Program-made: the position numbers and the translations under genes
Assembly (NCBI GenBank): GCA_021613535.1
Contig: CP075495.1
Location: 13,268,001-13,332,000, forward strand
Source of the DNA: Adineta vaga
Lineage: Eukaryota; Rotifera
Length of the DNA: 64,000 nucleotides
Direction of reading: 5' to 3'
Part shown: one piece after another, positions 1 through 10,366 of the stretch
Layout of the letters: the number at the start of each line of letters is the position of its first letter
How positions within the stretch are numbered: the first letter of the stretch is position 1
The notes under the pieces: generated by a model
The model's database searches: none
Told to the model about the DNA's origin: nothing
What the model saw: only the letters and a program-made list of their open reading frames with translations

Positions 1-880
1 TGAAAATACTTACTAAAGATGTATCGATGAATCTAACGATAAGATGTTAAAACAAACTAATTCAACTTGACACTTTCCATTACAACTCATCAAACAGCTT
101 GAATCTCAATATATTCATTCGATTTCACCTCGAAATTTTACCATTGTATCATGTATAGATTTTTGATCAGTTGAGAAATACGACTTTTATAAGACATTTC
201 GTTGTCAAAATTGTTCATCTTCAGATAATTCTGTTCATCAATGTTAATTCATAATATTATATCCGTTCTCTCATTGAAAAATACCATTAAAAAACAATTC
301 TTGAAAACCAATCAATAATCAATTTAACTGGAATAGAAAATGATCGTTGATATAGGTCACTGAATGCCATTTTCCAAGAAACAAAAATAAAAAAATTCTG
401 TTATAGGATAAAATAATCAATTGGATATTCATCAGTTCATTCAGTTGATAGTGATTACGAAACCACGAGAAAAATAGATAGTTAAAACGATAGATGTCGC
501 TATAGATTGGAATCTTGTTTATAGTCGAGAAAATTGCTGCAACTTTGTAAAACAATCTGTTTGCTACAGATTTCTGTACTTCTTCATTTCTCACTCGATA
601 TACATCTCTTCAGTAGTTTCTTACATGTTTTACGGGAACAAAAAAAAACAATATTTAAATAAGCAGTGTAAAGTTAGACTCTGATCTTTATCACTGTATT
701 ACTCGCTAGTGATTCTCATAAACTTCTATATTTAAAAGAAATACAAAGATTTAATGTGATTTGTATACTAAGCATATTTTATTAGACGAGTTATTTTTTA
801 TCAGTATTCTTAAATGGTACCTCATTGATAGTCTCCAGGTATCGGATGATCATGTAATTCAAACAAATTCTTATTGAGAA
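1..880. other. Upstream spacer, no supported gene
   Basis: AT-rich sequence with no frame that looks coding. The longest frame (minus strand, about 319-594) has no recognisable domain and no convincing splice or start context. The first bases contain an 'acttac' string that could be a minus-strand splice donor of a gene lying to the left, but nothing else supports it. Confidence 0.5.
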
Positions 881-1042
881 TTCAGAGTCAATGTGCCTCG
901 ATCTGCCGGAGAAAAGAACATTCGAAAGAATTCATCTCAGAAAGAAGAGTCATCTATTGAAAAATATGACGAACAGAAAGAAAGGCTCATCGTAGACAAC
1001 ATCATTAGAAATGCCCGCATTCTATATTTTTCGACACTTTAA
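881..1042 (+). other. Possible terminal exon or coding remnant
   Basis: After an acceptor-like 'gagaattcag', a frame of about 53 codons runs to a TAA at 1040-1042. Its composition is protein-like: charged and helical, rich in Glu/Lys, ending in a segment like NIIRNARILYFS. Upstream exons would lie to the left, but no matching donor was found in the window. It may be the last exon of a plus-strand gene or a decayed fragment. The product is not recognised. Confidence 0.25.
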
Positions 1043-1047
1043 AAACA

Positions 1048-1064
1048 ATATATATATATATATA
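1048..1064. repeat. (TA)n microsatellite before NEK gene A
   Basis: A short TA dinucleotide run directly followed by 'tttcag' at about 1065-1070, which could be a 5' UTR or trans-splice acceptor for the kinase gene starting at 1127. Confidence 0.8.
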
Positions 1065-1126
1065 TTTCAGCTCAACCATGTGACTCGTTTCAGAGATCTT
1101 TTTATTCTATCAAAGGAAACAAAATC

Positions 1127-3052
1127 ATGTGCTCACCTGAAGATTCTGTTCAATACAAAATGTATGCTAATCGTTATCAGCAAATGAAAAAACTCGGCCA
1201 AGGAAGTTTTGGTACGGCTTTTTTAGTACATGATACTAAATCTAAACAGGAAAAGTACGATGAAAAAAAAACAAACAATCTATTCAATAAATATATGATA
1301 AAGAATAATTTGTCTTTTTTTGTTTTGAAGAAAAGTTTTGAAAGCAATCTATGTTGATGATGTATCTCCAAATGAATCGTTGAATGCTGAACATGAAGCA
1401 GCCATCTTAGCACGTCTTCGTCATCCGAATATAGTTCGATTTTATGATAGTTTTATCGATGAAAATTACTTTTGTATTGTAACAGAATACTGTGAAGTAA
1501 AGTTTGTGGAAATACAAAGAAAACGATTTTTACTTTTGCTTTTCTGTTTAGGATGGTGATCTTGATCAGTATTTAAAATCTCTACGTAAACAACGAAGTC
1601 GTTTACAAATGGATCAAGTTATTGATCTATTTCTTCAACTTTTGTCAGCTATTAATTTTCTACATTCGAAGAAAATTCTTCATCGAGATATAAAAACGAG
1701 TAATATCTTTTTGAAACAAAATCGTATTAAATTAGGAGATTTTGGTATCTCACGTTTAATGATGAATACATTGGATAAAGCATCAACTTTTATTGGAACA
1801 CCATTCTATATGAGTCCAGAAACATTGAGATATGATGGATATAATATGAAATCAGATATTTGGTAAGAAAATGAGAGGGAAAATTGTTTGGAATTTCGTT
1901 CGTTTTTAAAGGTCATTAGGATGTGTTCTTTATGAATTGAGTGTTTGTAAACGTGCTTTTGAACGATCGAATCTTGTGCAAACAATGGAAGCAATTCTTC
2001 GAGAATCTCCACCTTTATTACCTGAAAGATTTCCACCAAAAGTTCAACAACTTTATTTACAGTAAATGTTCTGAATCGCAGAATTTTTCAATAGGTTTAT
2101 TGTACTTTTGTTATTAGAATACTTTCGAAAGATCCAGAAGAACGATTGGGAGCTGAAGAATTATTGGAAGAATTTCGTCAAGTAACGTTATTTATGAAAA
2201 TAATATTCAACAAAAAGATTTTTGATGTAGATTGAAATCAAAGGAAATTATAAACAAAAACTAACATCTCAATCGTCAACACCTAATCTGGAAATAAGTA
2301 ATGCTGAATATTGAAATGAGAGAAATTAGTTTACAGAAGTATCGCCAGAAATCTATTCAGTAGCGAAAGCCTATTCATAAAGAGAGACTTGCTAACTGTC
2401 GAATTTTTTTCTATTGAAATCGATTTGAAAGTTTTATTTACTTTTTTACCCATTGACTATAGCTGCTATTTTTATTGAAATATGTTTTCTTTCATTTAGA
2501 TCCTACACATCCAGATTTTCGTCGATCATATAGTAACAGTCCAATAGTCAATAAACATATTCGACAGTCATTGCAAGTACCATCATCACCAGTTCATTCT
2601 GCATCCTCGATGGATTCTGTTGAATCTTTTGAAACGACTGCCTCAGGTTTTCAATATTTCAACCAATCTTTCATCATAGTATTTTTTAATCTTATTTTAC
2701 AGATGATATTCAAGCAACCGATGATAAATATGATCCATTTAGTCCGACAGCCAAAGAAACTAAAACTGATTATTGTCGAAGGTAAATAACAAACATCTGT
2801 TTATTTATACATTTCTTGTCTTTTTTTAGCAAAGCTCAAGAATTAGTTGGTACAGATAATTTTACTCTCATTTACGGTTATTTACATGATCAACGTCAGA
2901 AACAATCAGAAGATCCAACTCGTACCGATGATGTTCTTCTTTCTGGTCTTCAAACATTATGTTCAAATTCTTATGCTTGTAAACTAATCGATGAACTTGT
3001 ATTACTTGATTGTGTAAATGAATTAGATGAACGTACACAAACAACTCGATGA
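1127..3052 (+). CDS. NEK-family serine/threonine kinase A (NEK11/NEK1-like)
   Basis: Nine exons (1127-1254, 1331-1496, 1552-1862, 1912-2061, 2118-2181, 2231-2297, 2500-2646, 2703-2781, 2830-3052) join in frame to 444 aa. The kinase domain occupies about residues 15-275: glycine loop GQGSFG at 24-29, HRDIKTSN catalytic loop, GDFGISR, activation segment with GTPFYMSPE, then SDIWSLG. The layout and the activation segment are NEK-like; NEKs phosphorylate proteins in cilium, centrosome and checkpoint control. The C-terminus carries a conserved module ([11 protein letters not shown] to LIDELVLLD) that is also found at the end of kinase B, so the two are tandem paralogs. The start is the first Met in frame with the glycine loop. 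Subfamily assignment is less certain than kinase identity. Confidence 0.88.
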
Positions 3053-3100
3053 AAATTTTCTTGTCTTCTTTTCTTGATTCTAAAATAGCAATTTATTTTA

Positions 3101-3115
3101 GATTAGTTTTTACAG
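3101..3115 (+). promoter_or_regulatory. Candidate trans-splice (spliced-leader) acceptor
   Basis: The 69-nt gap between kinase A and kinase B holds pyrimidine-rich tracts and two AG acceptors ('atttattttag' ending 3101 and 'gtttttacag' ending 3115), seven bases or more before the ATG at 3122. There is no room for an ordinary promoter. Spliced-leader trans-splicing of polycistronic RNA is known in rotifers, so this is a plausible acceptor. It is inferred from spacing and sequence only. Confidence 0.45.
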
Positions 3116-3121
3116 AAAATT

Positions 3122-6022
3122 ATGACAGATATAGATGAACCGCAAATATTTAAAAAACGTTATAAGATTGTCAAGAAATTAGGAGCAGGAAATTTTGGTA
3201 CAGCTTATCTTGTCACTGATCTTCAAGGAAAAAATGAATCGTAAGAAACGATTTTCACGACTAATAGAAATAAATCTTTTTCGGCTTTGTCTTTATCTGT
3301 AGGAAAGTACTAAAAGTAGTTCGATTAGGTGAAATGGATGCTGATCAAACAGTTGATTCTGTACGTGAAGCTGAATTATTATCAAATTTGCATAATGAAC
3401 ATATTGTTAAGGTAACGATTGGTTTCTTTGTTACTATTTGATCTAAAAGTTGAAAAATGTCATTTTAGTTTTACGAAAGTTTTCTTGAAAACGATTGTCT
3501 ATGTATTGTAACGGAATATTGTGAGGGCGGTGATCTTGATCAACGTTTTAAAGAACTAAAGAAACAAAAACAATTATTAGATGAAGATCAAATTGTTGAA
3601 TGGCTTATTCAAATATTGATTGCCGTACAATATATGCATAAATCAAGAATTTTACATCGTGATTTAAAAGCTCGAAACATTTTTCTTAAATCAAATAAAG
3701 TTAAAATTGGTGATTTTGGTATTAGTCGAATTCTAATTGGAACAATGGATGTTGCAAGTACATTTACTGGAACACCGTATGATTTTTATTTGTACGTATT
3801 TCAATGGGTATTACATGTTTTTTTCTTTCTTCTTACTAGATATTATATGTCACCAGAAGTAATGAAACATGATGGATATGAATCGAAATCAGATATTTGG
3901 TAAGAAAATAACAATTTGTGTTTATGAAAAGATTATTATTGAATATTTGATGTTTAGGTCAGTTGGCTGTTTATTATATGAAATGTGTACTTATCAACAT
4001 GCTTTTGATGGAAAAGGTCTAATGAATGTGATATATAAAGTAGTCGAAGGTCAACCACCAGATTTACCACAAACATATACAAAAGAACTTAATGATATAC
4101 TTAAAAAGTGAGTATTTTATGATTGGATCATAATTTTAAATATGATAAACAATAATATTGATGTATATTTTACTAGAATGTTTACAAAAGATCCAAAGCA
4201 ACGTCCTAGTGCTGCTGATTTACTCCATAATCCATATATTCTCGAACATCTTCAGGTAGACTTATACAGAAAATCGAGACAATTTATTGATTATTTCATT
4301 TTATTTAGCGAACTCAAATAAGTATACCTCTGGAAAATACAATTAGCGGTAGTCGTCGTGCAAGAGATATTCATACTCGTTTGTAAATATAGAAATAATG
4401 TTTAATGATATGAAAAAAAATCGATTGAATCTTCTCTGTAGTCAAACTCCAATAAGCTATGGTGATATGAAAAAGCAAAACTGGTCCCTGAGTGGACAAC
4501 ATCAGATAGTCAATGACAATGCACATAATAATAATGATAATAATAAAATTAACGATGATGATGATGATGTACAACTTGGCAATAATACATTCTATAAACG
4601 CAGTGCAAAACCAGAGGAAACACCGAAAAAAGAAGAAAATGATGATAATGATACTGATGAACAAACTGTTAAAGCTGCACAACCATACAAGACAGCTAAA
4701 CAAACTATGATGGAACGAAAACTGCATGAAGCTGATGCACGTGGACAAGTTTTTAGGTAAGTATCATTTTGATTCGACTCGTAAGTACACTTTTTCTTTG
4801 ATTATCTAGTCAAGCAATTCGAAAAACTACACCAGACGCTGCTCAAAATCGACAATTGATGCGTGAAAGTACTATAGTCGGAACTGTAAATGAATTTGAA
4901 ATTACTTTCTTTTTCTTGATTGAATCATTTTGATTAATCTAGATGAAACAACCATGGCCATCTGCAACTGATAACAATATCAAAGAACGCACACACTCAA
5001 AATTGGGACAAACATTTAATCATACTTATAGTAAGTTTACTAGATCAAAAGAATTCGGGATCGAAAATTTTAATACAATTTATATTTCAATCCTATGGAG
5101 ATCAAACAGAAAGAAAAGGAAAATAGCATTATGGTACTTTCGACTGTAGTTCTCGAGATTACTAATGAAACGATAATTGTTTTACGTTTAACAAATAAGA
5201 TAAATAAATTTTCCTCATTAGATTCCAATCAATTTTCCAATGATGAAACTTATACTGTTCGTTCTGTAACTTTTCATAAACCTGCTAGTACTTATATTGA
5301 TGATCGACCTATAACACCTATGCGTGGAACTTATCGACAAGTTGCTGATAATTTTGGTGATGAAGATGGTTTACCAAGTGATCCTAATTTAACTAATCAA
5401 TATTACGAAGTTTATAATGATTTCGAAAAAGAAGATGATTTTAGTCCAACACGCGAAAAACATGAAAAAGATTTTAATGAACAAGTTTGCCGTAGTTTCA
5501 ATGGTCAACACACGACCTTAAAAAGTCAACGACCGATGTCGGCGTCTCAACATTCAACTATAAATTCAATGAGTCGAACAATCAATCCACGTTATGCTCC
5601 AAATTCGACTCGACCATCGAAATATCTTACATCATCAACAACGATTGCGAATACAACAAAAAAACAAAGACCTTCATCGAGAACAAAACCCGATGAGAAC
5701 GATATGACACTAAAAGATAATCCAACTCATGATGCTTATGGGCCACTTGCCAGAAAAAGAAAAATTCCTTCACTACGAACGTAAGTGAAATCTTATGTAT
5801 ATAAAATAAAAATAAAAACTTTATTTTTCTAGAAAAGCTATTGAAGCCTTAGGCAACGAAACTTTTGAAAAAGTTCATGATTATCTAATAAAACAACGTA
5901 CTCTTCAACGTACAGATTCTACATTAGACGATGGCAAAATAACTCAAGGTTTAACAGCATTTGTTAAAAAACCCAGTGATTGTTTTCTTGTTGATCAACT
6001 TGTATTTCTCGAATTAGTTTAA
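3122..6022 (+). CDS. NEK-family serine/threonine kinase B with long tail
   Basis: Twelve exons (3122-3240, 3303-3411, 3469-3776, 3840-3899, 3958-4107, 4177-4255, 4309-4348, 4393-4756, 4810-4885, 4943-5030, 5222-5780, 5833-6022) give 713 aa. The kinase domain (about 13-280) shows GAGNFG, HRDLKARN, GDFGISR, GTPYYMSPE and SDIWSVG. The tail is long and polar, with an Asn/Asp-rich stretch encoded at about 4500-4580 and Ser/Thr/Pro-rich sequence in exon 11. It ends with the same module as kinase A (KAIEALGNETF to LVDQLVFLELV). Intron 7 is only 44 nt (4349-4392); if it is retained, an in-frame TAA at 4384-4386 gives a 300-aa kinase-only form. NEK family membership is firm; the exact ortholog (NEK11/NEK1/NEK4 group) is not. 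Confidence 0.87.
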
Positions 6023-7377
6023 AACGTGAAATTAACGTGTGTACATAATTCTTGTTCGTCAATAGTCAAAAGACAGATCAACATTCCACATGTGATTCTT
6101 ATGACGTATTAAATCGTCACAGAAATTAAAATTGGACAAGCCACTTTTTTTTCTTTCTTTTCATGTAAATCTTGTTTGTTTTTGTCTCGACATTCTAGAA
6201 ATAATTGGTATTGATTACGTGTGAGAAAAATAAAGAAAAAAAGAACAATTGACAAAGAAACTCATTAAAACTTTGGAATTATTATAATTCATATTTTAAA
6301 GAAAACATTGTACGTCATCTAATCTTTTTTATACTCTTAGAGATGACGAAGAAAGAAAATCGACGACGATCGATTTGAAGATATTATTGCCAAAAAACAC
6401 CTCCATACTATCACTAATTAATCGTGCATTTCTCATGATAATTTGATAAAAAAAGAAAAAGTGCCTTCCGGGATTTCCACTTACATACTAGAATGAACTC
6501 AATTTATTCTCTACTCAACGAAAATAAATATTCAATACTAAGTATCTTCTCATTGAATGATCGACTTGGAAGAAATATATATCAAAATGTCTAGGTCAAA
6601 ATCGCACTATATCATTTTAATTAAAAATTTCCGATTGATTACTACGAGTGATAAATTAATTTGTTCTATACTCGATGACCGTACTTACAATGAGTTTCAA
6701 GGCATTTTCCAGATGAGACACACTAAATAATTAATCGAACTGTCATTTTAACAAGATCAATGCTGCAAATCATCTTAGACGATTATTATTATTATTATTA
6801 TTCATAATCAGGTATTAGATTTAATCTTGTATCTTTTTTTCTCTTATAATCATATATATATATATATAGGTTTGAATATAATGAATTATTCAATAAGATT
6901 TAGATAAAGAAAATAAATTCTTCTTTTTCTTCTTCTTTACGTTTTACATTTACTGATTTTTACAATAGTTTGATAGTTTTCTCTCTTTCTCTCTCTCTTT
7001 TTTGAATGCCGATTGAATACACATAGGCAACATTGAGAATCATCAAGATAGAAGAGAAAGAATCTTATAAATTTTTTATTCCTTTATATTCTCGATATTA
7101 AGTTGGTGAATTTCCGTAAAAATTTTGCATGCCAATCCGACATTTTCTCTCGATAGTACTAGACAAAAAAACCGACTATAGAAAAAGAGAATAAAAAAAA
7201 TAGAGACAAAGGGTACATAAGCGTGATAACAACGTTGTTGTCATTTCTTTTCTTTGTATTCATCCTTCTCAACATCTATTAAGAATCACGACATCGAAAT
7301 CGATCAGTTCTATTCTTCGTCTTCGTTTTATCTGATCAAATAATTTATTATCATACATAAATAATACTTCAATCAAT
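6023..7377. other. Intergenic spacer with microsatellites
   Basis: 3' flank of kinase B, with an AATAAA-like motif near 6226, followed by AT-rich spacer. It contains an (ATT)n tract at 6782-6802, a (TA)n tract at 6852-6868 and pyrimidine runs near 6920-7010. No coding frame is supported. Confidence 0.6.
6782..6802. repeat. (ATT)7 microsatellite
   Basis: Seven uninterrupted ATT units between kinase B and the small membrane protein gene. Confidence 0.9.
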
Positions 7378-7656
7378 ATGTCCGAAAATGAAACATTATT
7401 TCTAATATCAACAACAAGAACAACAATACGAACGACGACAAGATATGTAGAAAGTCCACTTAATTCATGGTACATTGGCGGTATTATGTTTATGTTAACT
7501 GTTATCTTAGTGCTTCTTTATGCAAATTTTTATCGTGAGAATACTTTTCAACTTTTATGGTATCGATTACTAACCAAACTTCACATTACACCTATATCAC
7601 CATCAACAACATTCACATCAATTTCATCGCCTACTATTGATCGACTTCCTAATTAA
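7378..7656 (+). CDS. Small single-pass membrane protein, unknown
   Basis: An uninterrupted frame of 92 aa starting at an ATG in 'caatatg' context. The first ~35 residues are polar and Thr-rich and include two Asn/Thr-type glycosylation-like sites. They are followed by one clear hydrophobic segment at about 36-57 (WYIGGIMFMLTVILVLLYA), then a short basic and Ser/Thr/Pro-rich tail. The size and topology resemble type I/III mini-membrane proteins such as potassium channel accessory subunits, but no motif proves this. No intron is seen. It could be a real orphan gene or a chance frame; the membrane segment favours a real gene. Confidence 0.5.
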   Translation: MSENETLFLISTTRTTIRTTTRYVESPLNSWYIGGIMFMLTVILVLLYANFYRENTFQLLWYRLLTKLHITPISPSTTFTSISSPTIDRLPN

Positions 7657-8590
7657 GTCAGAATGAACACAAACTATTCCAAGGTCAATATAAGTTTTAT
7701 AAACACATAGTTCTTCTAATTCTAAAGAAATGATCACTAAGGGAATACAAGCAAAGTTCACTCATAAGTTATTCAAAGATTATTTCTTTTTTCTATATAG
7801 TTCTCAAGAGATACATAAATAACCAATGCAGTTGCGATTTGTTTTTCTGAACAATTCATAAGAAAGAATATAAAACATCGAATATCATCGATTATTTTCA
7901 TCTAAAAATCGATACATCACAAATCTAATGATGTTATTATTTACTTACAGTTCTTTCTCTCTTCTCTTCAGAAGTCCGGAAAGTAGATCGGTTACGGTAA
8001 ACGAATGATGATTATGAAGAAATATTCCGGCTGCTCATCCTATTGATTATTTGTTTAGCATTTCCATTAAAAACTTGTTAACATTTAATAAATAACATAC
8101 GAGAAATAGTCGTCATCATCATATACACTTTTATATTGACATATTTGATCATTAATAGTAAAGATGTTCGTCAAGTTGTTTTCTATCATTCTATACGGTC
8201 AAGAAACTTTTTTCGATTGATATTAATCTAATTGAATTGCTTTATGTTCAATATTTTCAAAGAAGTTATCGACATTTTCTTCTTTTTCCGAACGAAGATA
8301 TAGTCTTCCGACATTTTGCTCTATCTATCGATGAATAACTGCGAAATTTGATCATTAACCATTGGTTCTAGTAGAGAAGTACATATAAGGATAAGGAATA
8401 GGAAAAAGAATACAATTCTCAGAATAGAACTTATCGAAGGCAGAAACGGTTGTATAACCGAGAAGATTTTGGTGTATCTCTTGTCTTTATACATCTGCTG
8501 ACATCACAATTGCGTGTATAAGATCGTTCTTGAGAACAAAGCAACGAAAACGTATTTATCTAGTCAAAGTTTTTTTTCTACAGTCTAAAA
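7657..8590. other. Intergenic spacer / LIM gene promoter
   Basis: AT-rich sequence without coding signal. The last part is the upstream region of the LIM gene, whose ATG at 8591 follows a pyrimidine run ('tttttttctacag') ending at about 8582. That run could be a trans-splice or 5' UTR acceptor. Confidence 0.5.
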
Positions 8591-8936
8591 ATGGATCCAA
8601 AATGTGCTGTTTGTGAAAAAATTGCTTATGCAACAGAAAGAATCATGGTGAATGGTAAAGCTTATCATAAACCATGTTTTCGTTGTACACATTGTAAATC
8701 GGTTTTAAAGTAATAAAGAAAAAAGTGAATAATGAGTATCATTTTATTTTCGTTTTAATAGGCCCGGTAATTTCACCTCAAATGATGGTAAAGTTTATTG
8801 CAAAACTCATTATATGCAATTATTTAAAGTTAAAGGGAATTATAAATCAGGTTTTGCAGGTGAAACAAATGCAATTGGTGATTCAATAAATAAAACAAAT
8901 GGTGCTAATATTCAACCAAATCCTGAAACAGAATAA
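8591..8936 (+). CDS. Single LIM-domain protein, LIMD2/EPLIN-like
   Basis: Two exons (8591-8709, 8762-8936) make a 97-aa protein that is almost entirely one LIM zinc-binding domain. All eight zinc ligands are in canonical spacing: C5, C8, H26, C29 for the first finger and C32, C35, C53, H56 for the second. The sequence after the domain ([12 protein letters not shown]) closely follows the LFKSKGNYDEGF signature of the LIMA1/EPLIN and LIMD2 group. These are actin-cytoskeleton and motility-linked adaptor proteins acting through protein contacts, not catalysis. The length fits a LIMD2-type stand-alone domain rather than full EPLIN. A polyadenylation-like AATAAA lies near 9131. Confidence 0.88.
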
Positions 8937-10366
8937 TACTTGTATTTAATTAGAAATCTATCGATTCTTTTTTTTTCTTCTTAAACAATATACATATATA
9001 TTTTTTTTCTTCTCTCACTTCGTATTTGAATATAATCAGACTAAATAGATTTTTCTTTCTTTCTTTTCTTTGTAATATCAAATAACTGCATGATAGAGAC
9101 TTCTTTATTTGTTTTTTCTATATTGATGTTAATAAAGAATGGCTAAATGTGTTCTCTTATTCAAAAAAAACAATTTACATAGGAAATGGACTTCATTAAT
9201 AAAGCCTAGAAAATATCTGAGAAGATTATGTAATCTATTTTAGGTCTTATATAACATTTTCTATTGAAAATTGACGCGTATGGTGTTGAGTTGATTAATT
9301 TGACGATGGAGTATAATATTAAAAATCGAAGAACGTTAGCAATAGAAGAAATTGTCCATAAGTGAATTTATGATTGAAGAGTTGACTTAAGTAGCACGTT
9401 ATAGAGGTAAATCAAATATATGTATATATGTGTAGAAAACATCTGTCATTTATTGTGATTCAAAAGTTTGCTTAACAATTTAGAAAAGACGTTTTCTTTT
9501 CTCAAGAATAACAATCGCACTAATCTTACATAGTTTCGTAAATCGTATTCTCACTTAATCAATATCCTATTTCAAAATTAACACACAGAAAAAAAAGAAG
9601 GTAATGCAACATATCTTTGTTTCAGTACATATGAAATGTGATATTATAAGATTTGTTTTCCTTATTTCAAACTAACGAAAAGAAAATCATTGTCTATAGA
9701 TCAGTCATAGAACGACATCTCTTCTTGATCTATATCCGCTAACAAGAACAAACCAATACATGCGGATATGATGAATCACAACTGTCATTTTTCTTCGTCT
9801 CTTTTTCCTCATTCGGAAGGGAAAAAGAAGAAGAAGAAAATGTCTACTAACTAACATCGTCTTATTCCTCAAGACATTGATTACAGATTGTTCTACTTTT
9901 CATCGTCTTTGAAATACTTAAATATTCTTTTTTATTTTTTATTACAATCTTCTTTTCATAGATATTTTAATTTACACATTTTTCTTTCTCTTTCACGTTG
10001 GAATAAAAGCACGTTTTTTATTCTAATGCCTCTACTTGAAAATGAATTGTTTACTCAATTTATAGCTAAGAGAGGTGAAGATCAATTTATTAATACGAAG
10101 AAAAATATTCTCTTTTTTTTCTCTTCTTTTTCTTCTTCTTCTTCATTCTTTCTCGTTCATATTATACTACTGAGAATTTCTTTCCTAACCAATACAATCG
10201 TAAAAAGAGATTTTGCACGTCTATTATTGACATAAGTATTACCAATGTGTATTGTAACTATGCAATGAATTAGTATGAAAACTTTCGTTTTGTCTCATTG
10301 AATCATTATTGTCCTATTTATTCCCATGGATGTTTGTTTCAATTTTGTAGACAAGTTCGAAGTAAT
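8937..10366. other. Intergenic spacer
   Basis: 3' flank of the LIM gene and 5' flank of the SPRY gene. It is AT-rich, with purine runs near 9820-9840 and pyrimidine runs near 10110-10150. A frame of about 115 codons at 9888-10235 is dominated by Phe/Ser/Leu from TTC/TCT repeats and is not credible as a gene. A pyrimidine-rich acceptor ending 10350 precedes the SPRY gene start. Confidence 0.55.

Noticed and set aside
319-594. 91-codon minus-strand frame near the left edge
   Set aside because: Phe/Ile/Tyr-rich from AT-rich DNA; no domain, start context or splice partner.
4371-4748. Minus-strand frame of 125 codons rich in Ile/Phe
   Set aside because: Antisense of the Asn/Asp-rich exon 8 of kinase B.
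9888-10235. 115-codon plus-strand frame upstream of the SPRY gene
   Set aside because: Composition follows TTC/TCT repeats (Phe/Ser/Leu); ends before the real gene's acceptor.
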